Position numbers and translations under genes: made by a program
Source of the DNA: Bacteroidales bacterium
Lineage (GTDB): Bacteria; Bacteroidota; Bacteroidia; Bacteroidales; FEN-979
DNA: 64,000 nt
Reading direction: 5' to 3'
Assembly: GCA_030681475.1 (NCBI GenBank)
Contig: JAUXWT010000049.1
Coordinates: forward strand, 104,871 to 168,870
Part shown: piece by piece, positions 59,968 to 64,000 of the stretch
How the letters are laid out: the number at the start of each line of letters is the position of its first letter
Position numbering within the stretch: the first letter of the stretch is position 1
The notes under the pieces: model-generated
The model's database searches: none
Seen by the model: only the letters and a program-made list of their open reading frames with translations
Told to the model about the DNA's origin: nothing

Positions 59968-61260
59968 ATGGAGAATCTGAGTGTTGAATCTATTGGAATG
60001 GCGCTTCGTGCTGCGCTTTTAAAAGGGTTGATCAGGGAGGAGGACACGTCAGTAATTTTTTTCGATCTCGTTTATCTTGAATCCCGCATTAGACGTCTTT
60101 CTTCTGCTTACCCAAAAAATACCTTGCACGGCCTTGCGCTTAAGGCCAATCCGTTGACCAGGATCCTGGAATTCCTGAGGAGGATTGCTCCCCGGTTCGG
60201 CGTGGAAGCTGCATCCATTGGAGAAGTTTTCATGGCATTGAAGGCCGGTTTCCACCCAAATCAGGTCGTATTTGATTCGCCGGTGAAAACGATGGCCGAC
60301 CTGGAGTTTGCGCTGAAAGAAGGGGTTCATGTAAATGTTGACAACCTTGCAGAACTTGAACGGGTAAGCAGGTTGATGGCATCATTTTCAGAAAGTATGC
60401 CTGGAACAATCGGGTTAAGGATAAACCCGCAAATCGGATTGGGAACCATCCTTGGGTCGAGTGTGGCAGGAGAATATTCCAAATTTGGTGTACCCATGAA
60501 GTTTTTCCGTGCGGAGCTTGAGGAGGCATTTCACACGCACCGTTGGCTAACGGGGGTTCATCTTCATATTGGTTCCCAGGGATGTGCGATGCAGATGCTC
60601 ATTGACGGCATCGGGATACTCTATGATTTTGCGTTGGAGATGAATGAAAAAAGAGCGAAAACCGGTCTTCCCCCAATTTCAGTTTTTGATATCGGAGGAG
60701 GACTTCCAATCTCCTATCAATCCGGGACAACTGCACCTTCCATGGAAGAGTATGTTATGAAGATAGCAGAAAGAGCTCCGCAACTTTTCGACGTAAACTC
60801 GTTTAAACTGATTACCGAATTCGGCCGCTGGACTTATACCAATTCAGGCTGGACGGTAAGCCGGGTGGAGTATGTAAAGCGTGATCCCGCAATCAATACG
60901 GCCATGATCCATGTCGGCGCCGACCTTTTCGTTCGCGAATGCCTGAATCCACTGGATTGGCAACATGAATACACGGTTTTTGATCGCGATGGTAATTTAA
61001 AAGGCGGATGCGATTCAAAGCCGTACAATCTTGCCGGACCTCTCTGTTTTGCAGGCGATATTCTTGCCAGAAACGTACCTTTGCCAAAAGTTGAAGAGGG
61101 AGATTACATTGTGATCCATGACACCGGTGGATATACCTTCAGCATGTGGTCACGATACAACAGCAGACAAACACCGCGAATTATCGGGTACAACAACGAC
61201 CGTTTCGATATCCTGAAAGAAAGGGAAACACACGAGGAGTTGCGGGGCTTTTGGGAATGA
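59968..61260 (+). CDS. PLP-dependent decarboxylase, diaminopimelate/ornithine-decarboxylase fold
   Basis: 430 residues with an alanine-racemase-type barrel and a C-terminal beta domain. PLP lysine in TLHGLALKANPLTRILEF (near residue 53), HLHIGSQGC, FDIGGGLPISYQSG (phosphate loop), LITEFGRWTYTNSG and GPLCFAGDILARNV (Cys of the second subunit active site), then GGYTFSMWSRYNSR. These fit the diaminopimelate decarboxylase-like group; the sequence is not close enough to call LysA with confidence, and a role on another amino acid or polyamine precursor is possible. ATG 59968 is preferred over TTG 59965. Repeats sit just ahead, where the ribosome-binding site is expected. No clear link to the mqn genes. 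Confidence 0.8.
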   Translation: MENLSVESIGMALRAALLKGLIREEDTSVIFFDLVYLESRIRRLSSAYPKNTLHGLALKANPLTRILEFLRRIAPRFGVEAASIGEVFMALKAGFHPNQVVFDSPVKTMADLEFALKEGVHVNVDNLAELERVSRLMASFSESMPGTIGLRINPQIGLGTILGSSVAGEYSKFGVPMKFFRAELEEAFHTHRWLTGVHLHIGSQGCAMQMLIDGIGILYDFALEMNEKRAKTGLPPISVFDIGGGLPISYQSGTTAPSMEEYVMKIAERAPQLFDVNSFKLITEFGRWTYTNSGWTVSRVEYVKRDPAINTAMIHVGADLFVRECLNPLDWQHEYTVFDRDGNLKGGCDSKPYNLAGPLCFAGDILARNVPLPKVEEGDYIVIHDTGGYTFSMWSRYNSRQTPRIIGYNNDRFDILKERETHEELRGFWE

Positions 61261-61278
61261 CACTTGTCACTTGTCACT
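61258..61278. repeat. Three-unit heptamer repeat spanning two stop codons
   Basis: TGACACT, TGTCACT, TGTCACT. The first three bases are the TGA of the decarboxylase gene; TCA at 61274-61276 is the stop of the convergent gene. Confidence 0.85.
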
Positions 61279-61804
61279 TCCCTTCTCCGGCGAACTGGTC
61301 ATCCTTGTTTTTAAACAGGACATTGAATGTCGTCAGGCTGCCGTAGATCCGTGTGATATATTGCTGCATGTCAACCTTTTCCTGGTCGGTGAGATCGCTG
61401 GAGTTGAGTTTTTGTTCCAATACACGCAAGCGGTCGCGAACCATTACGATCTTATGAAAGAAGGCTTCCATCGGAACCTCCTTCTCCTTCAGTCCCTGTT
61501 CCCCAGGATAAAGCACAAGTTTGCCCCCTTTCCATTTTGAACCGATCGGGACGGTCTCGTGGATGTCGCTGAAGCGCTGCAGCACCCGGATAAGGCCTTT
61601 CTCGATTTTCTCGTAAGTGACCATCTCCGGTGATGTTTCCACGGCTTCAATGGTCTCCAGCCCTTCATAATCGCGGAGGATGATCCTGGTACCATGCTCG
61701 ATGAATGTAATTTCCCAGGCATCCGAGCGAACCTGGATGATGACCCCTTTTCCGAACTGGGGATGTTTGACGCGGGATCCGATCCCTAAAATTGTTTCCG
61801 GCAT
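61274..61804 (-). CDS. Conserved protein with Tudor/CarD-like N-terminal domain
   Basis: 176 residues, no signal or membrane helix. Residues ~7-45 (GIGSRVKHPQFGKGVIIQVRSDAWEITF) resemble the small SH3/Tudor domain seen at the C-terminus of PcrA/UvrD and in CarD (GxxVxHxxFGxG pattern), which contact RNA polymerase. The rest is helical, with ETVPIGSKWKGGKLVLYPG in the middle and a charged helix (HKIVMVRDRLRVLEQKLNSS). A conserved Bacteroidota gene of unknown role; transcription or repair contact is only a suggestion. Its stop codon lies within the heptamer repeat. Confidence 0.7.
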   Translation of the reverse strand: MPETILGIGSRVKHPQFGKGVIIQVRSDAWEITFIEHGTRIILRDYEGLETIEAVETSPEMVTYEKIEKGLIRVLQRFSDIHETVPIGSKWKGGKLVLYPGEQGLKEKEVPMEAFFHKIVMVRDRLRVLEQKLNSSDLTDQEKVDMQQYITRIYGSLTTFNVLFKNKDDQFAGEGK

Positions 61805-61822
61805 GATTTTAATTTTTTAAGA

Positions 61823-61898
61823 TTAACCGCAGTCGCGGAGACGCAGAGGATTCACAATCAATAATTTATTTCTCTGTGACTTTGCGACTCAGTGGTAA
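61823..61898. repeat. Degenerate inverted repeat of the cgcagagg family
   Basis: Left arm 61823-61850 (TTAACCGC ... GGAGACGCAGAGG) and right arm 61869-61898 (TTTCTCTGTGACTTTGCGAC ... GTGGTAA). Several mismatches. Located in the gap between the Tudor-like gene and the FISUMP gene. Confidence 0.6.
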
Positions 61899-61926
61899 AA
61901 AAAGGCTTTCAAGATAACCTCTGGGA

Positions 61927-62556
61927 TTATTTATTCCTGATACATCTGACTAAAAACCCTGAATTTTTATCATTAGTACTGAATACCACGTCTTTAGACC
62001 CTTTCGCGAACAGTACATTCGTAGCAACCGTATCATTAATTTGCCCGGATGACCAGCAGCCACCCCAATGATCAATCCCCAGGCATGTTCCGTCAGGATA
62101 CCTTATGCCGCTCAACAATGTTGATACACTACCCTTATTCATTGCCGATTTATCATCATGCGCCAGTCCCATGGTATGCATGGATTGCATTTTCAATCCG
62201 GCAACATCGCTCCCTCCCAGTGATTTGATCATCAAGCTCCACTCTTTTTCTGATGGAAGATGCCAACCTTTTGGGCAGGCAGTCCGGGCAGCATTCCAAG
62301 AATAGAGTCTGCCAAAATTTTCCTCGTGTTCAGGCATGTTGTTGTAAGCCCAACTTCCAGCTGGTACACTAAACCTCAGGTTTTCAGTCATCCATGTCTG
62401 CTTTCCGATCTTCAGCCAGCTATAAACATGTCCATCGCGGGTATCTGAGATTGTTCCTTTCTCCTGGGCATTGAGTATCAATGACAGTAAAGTAAAGCCT
62501 GCAATCAAGGTCAATGGAGTCAGGAAGGCATTAAATAGATGAGATCTGTGCATCAT
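61927..62556 (-). CDS. Exported FISUMP-domain protein
   Basis: 209 residues with a signal peptide (LTPLTLIAGFTLLSLILNAQ) and one FISUMP domain (Fibrobacter succinogenes major paralogous domain): DTRDGHVYSWLKIGKQTWMTENLRF, YNNMPEHEENFGRLYSWNAA, CPKGWHLPSEKEWSLMIKSLGG, GYR-like GIRYPDGTCLG and WSSGQ, ending in GFLVRCIRNK. The domain resembles the formylglycine-generating/C-type-lectin-like surface fold and is thought to act at the cell surface; function not known. The two adjacent ATG codons at the start (MM) are both possible. A weak ECF-like promoter lies 14 nt upstream; no TAnnTTTG found. Confidence 0.82.
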   Translation of the reverse strand: MMHRSHLFNAFLTPLTLIAGFTLLSLILNAQEKGTISDTRDGHVYSWLKIGKQTWMTENLRFSVPAGSWAYNNMPEHEENFGRLYSWNAARTACPKGWHLPSEKEWSLMIKSLGGSDVAGLKMQSMHTMGLAHDDKSAMNKGSVSTLLSGIRYPDGTCLGIDHWGGCWSSGQINDTVATNVLFAKGSKDVVFSTNDKNSGFLVRCIRNK

Positions 62557-62569
62557 TGTTCCTTTTTTT

Positions 62570-62595
62570 TACCGTAGTTTATGAATCAGGTTGCA
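62570..62595 (-). promoter_or_regulatory. Weak third match to the ECF promoter pattern
   Basis: Minus strand: TGCAACC (62595-62589) and GGTA (62573-62570), same spacing as GGCAACC...GTTA at 38012 and 40034, but without the T-run and with one base off in each block. Confidence 0.25.
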
Positions 62596-62676
62596 CCTTT
62601 GCAGTTTCTATTTGTAAACGGGATGTAAAAGTAGTCAGAAAATTGCAAATCATTCCAATTGCCTCCTTAGAATGTC

Positions 62677-62684
62677 TATTTTTG
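62677..62684 (+). promoter_or_regulatory. Bacteroidota -7 box for hldD
   Basis: TATTTTTG, a full match to TAnnTTTG, 25 nt before ATG 62710. A TTG at 62659-62661 lies 15 nt upstream. Confidence 0.55.
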
Positions 62685-62709
62685 TAAAACAGAATAAATA
62701 CCAGGTGAA

Positions 62710-63744
62710 ATGATCGTCGTTACAGGAGCCGCCGGATTTATCGGGAGTTGCATGGTTGGAAAACTCAACAACAAGGGAGTCAAAGACCTTGTGATGGTGG
62801 ATGATTTTTCGAAAACAGAAAAACACCCGAACATTGCCAATAAAATATTTCTCGACCAGGTTGACCGCCGGCAGTTTTTTTCCTGGCTTGATAAAAATGC
62901 AGGGGAGGTAGAATTTATCTTTCATATCGGGGCCCGTACAGATACGACCGAATTCAACATGGCTGTGTTCGATGAACTCAACCTGAGCTACACAAAAAAA
63001 ATATGGAATGCCTGCAGTGAATACAGGATACCAATGATTTACGCCTCCTCTGCCGCCACATACGGGGATGGTTCGCTGGGGTATGACGACACCGACAACA
63101 ACCTCATTGACCAATTGCAGCCGTTGAATCCGTATGGCATTTCCAAGAATGAATTTGACAAATGGGCGCTTCGTCAAGCAGAATCTCCACCGCGTTGGTA
63201 CGGGTTGAAGTTTTTCAACGTCTTTGGTCCCAACGAATATCATAAAGGGAGGATGGCGTCGGTCGTGTTTCATGCTTTTAATCAGGTGGGCAAGGGGACG
63301 GGTGGACAGGTGGACAAGGGGACAAGGGGACAAGGGGACAGGGGGACAGGTGGGCAAGGGGACGGGGTGGTGAGGTTGTTCAGGTCGCATCATCAGGATT
63401 ATTCAGATGGCGGGCAGTTGCGTGATTTCATCTACGTGAAAGATGTGCTCGATGTGCTCTGGTACCTGATGCAAAACCCCGTTGAAAGCGGAATCTACAA
63501 CCTCGGGACAGGGAAGTCCCGGACTTTTTTGGATCTTGGCAATGCAGTTTTTAAAGCGCTGGACTTGTCACCCGCTATTGAATTTATTGATACTCCGGCA
63601 GATATTCGTGACAAATATCAGTATTTTACGGAGGCGAAGATGGATAAGCTCCGGGCAACCGGCTATTCAAAACCTTTCTACACGCTCGAAGCTGCGGTAA
63701 CAGAATATGTACAGGGGTACCTGGTGGAACGGATCTGGTATTAA
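62710..63744 (+). CDS. hldD: ADP-L-glycero-D-manno-heptose 6-epimerase with in-frame repeat insertion
   Basis: Makes the L-glycero-heptose donor for the LPS core. 344 residues: NAD-binding VVTGAAGFIGS (residues 3-13), YASSAATYGDGS with the catalytic Ser/Thr region, NPYGISKNEFDKW (Tyr-xxx-Lys pair), FFNVFGPNEYHKGRMASVVFHAFNQ, then an insertion of about 27 residues (192-218, Gly/Asp/Gln/Thr/Lys/Arg-rich), then VVRLFRSHHQDYSDGGQLRDFIYVKDV and the usual end. The insertion comes from ten 8-bp units and occurs at a surface loop of the family, so activity may persist. A change of unit number by one or two would shift the frame and stop the protein. Confidence 0.92.
   Translation: MIVVTGAAGFIGSCMVGKLNNKGVKDLVMVDDFSKTEKHPNIANKIFLDQVDRRQFFSWLDKNAGEVEFIFHIGARTDTTEFNMAVFDELNLSYTKKIWNACSEYRIPMIYASSAATYGDGSLGYDDTDNNLIDQLQPLNPYGISKNEFDKWALRQAESPPRWYGLKFFNVFGPNEYHKGRMASVVFHAFNQVGKGTGGQVDKGTRGQGDRGTGGQGDGVVRLFRSHHQDYSDGGQLRDFIYVKDVLDVLWYLMQNPVESGIYNLGTGKSRTFLDLGNAVFKALDLSPAIEFIDTPADIRDKYQYFTEAKMDKLRATGYSKPFYTLEAAVTEYVQGYLVERIWY
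63284..63363 (+). repeat. Ten-unit octamer array inside hldD
   Basis: Units of 8 bp with pattern A(A/G)G(G/T)GG(A/G)C: AGGTGGGC, AAGGGGAC, GGGTGGAC, AGGTGGAC, AAGGGGAC three times, AGGGGGAC, AGGTGGGC, AAGGGGAC. It keeps the reading frame now. Confidence 0.95.
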
Positions 63745-63747
63745 GGC

Positions 63748-63818
63748 GTGACGGGTGACACGTGACTGCTGACTGCTGACTGCTGACTGCTGATTGCTGA
63801 CTGCTGACTGCTGACTAT
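63748..63818 (+). repeat. Tandem heptamer repeat downstream of hldD
   Basis: GTGACGG and GTGACAC, then eight units of TGACTGC (63763-63818; fifth reads TGATTGC, last TGACTAT). It follows the hldD stop directly. The rest of the window (63819-64000) shows no gene or RNA I can support. Confidence 0.93.
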
Positions 63819-64000
63819 TTCACAAAAACTAACAGAGCCTTGATCAGACATTAAGTTTTTATGTGAATCAAGAGTTAAAAATCAAATAAATAAAAGCTGC
63901 AGCCAATTTGCCAAATACATGAACAAGAAGGCCTTTGGCTGATCGTACTTTATTCGCTCTTTGAAAATCTGTTTTTTCTATCAACCAATTGAACCATCCT

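Noticed and set aside
62650..63393. Long minus-strand reading frame opposite hldD (247 codons) with a Pro/Leu/Cys/His-rich start
   Set aside because: It is the complement of hldD. Its odd N-terminus is just the octamer array read backwards. No family resemblance.
63819..64000. Possible tRNA or RNA leader at the right edge
   Set aside because: No cloverleaf or conserved RNA core could be formed; the sequence is AT-rich and the window ends before any downstream gene.

Overview
The window reads as chromosome of a free-living Bacteroidota member, probably in or near the order Bacteroidales/Marinilabiliales. The evidence is: type IX secretion (T9SS) C-terminal sorting domains on four large secreted proteins; at least fifteen promoter boxes matching the Bacteroidota -7 consensus TAnnTTTG; a Bacteroidota-style RNase P RNA; the futalosine route to menaquinone; FISUMP, GEVED and GIN domains; and a short GyrB. 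I saw no tRNA, rRNA, IS element, prophage or CRISPR. Most genes are core chromosomal genes. The accessory character lies in the secreted proteins, short repeats and gene remnants of 38-64 kb.

Layout. 0-5.5 kb: envelope glycan genes (partial YfhO-like protein, GT4 glycosyltransferase, WecB-like epimerase), a MATE exporter and rnpB. 5.5-12.6 kb: gyrB, a MacB-type tripartite efflux set (adaptor, permease, TolC) with no ATPase gene, and a peroxiredoxin. 12.6-25 kb: GT39 transferase, MazG, PagL-like lipid A deacylase, GIN lipoprotein, ProS, a Tyr/Gly/Trp-rich lipoprotein, a FadL-like porin, and the nif3 - zinc ribbon - TPR group. 25-35.3 kb: degenerate receiver protein, LpxK, PNP, LpxR-like deacylase, DnaB, an unknown secreted protein, FolA, ThyA, a nucleoside permease and a bifunctional nuclease. 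35.5-42.5 kb: membrane pyrophosphatase, an ECF sigma factor with a membrane-anchored partner that ends in an outer-membrane barrel, and a T9SS PKD protein. 42.6-50.4 kb: GcvP, gene remnants and a T9SS subtilase with three GEVED repeats. 50.5-61.3 kb: thiS, thiF, mqnE, two T9SS peptidase-family proteins, an MFS carrier, mqnB, mqnD and a PLP decarboxylase. 61.3-64 kb: a Tudor-like protein, a FISUMP protein, hldD and repeats.

How the genes work together. LpxK, the two lipid A deacylases, HldD, YfhO, WecB and the glycosyltransferases all serve the outer leaflet. MqnE, MqnB and MqnD supply three of the steps to menaquinone. ThyA, FolA, PNP and the NupG-like permease handle nucleotide supply and salvage. 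The ECF sigma gene and the following T9SS PKD gene share an identically spaced promoter-like element that does not resemble the housekeeping box, which suggests an autoregulated surface-protein regulon.

The most notable observations are: the ECF promoter pair with a one-chain anti-sigma/outer-membrane-barrel fusion; a C10-family protein that has lost both catalytic residues; an 8-bp repeat array inside the hldD reading frame that could switch it on and off; a palindromic repeat inside the RNase P RNA; and a set of 7-9 bp tandem repeats between genes.
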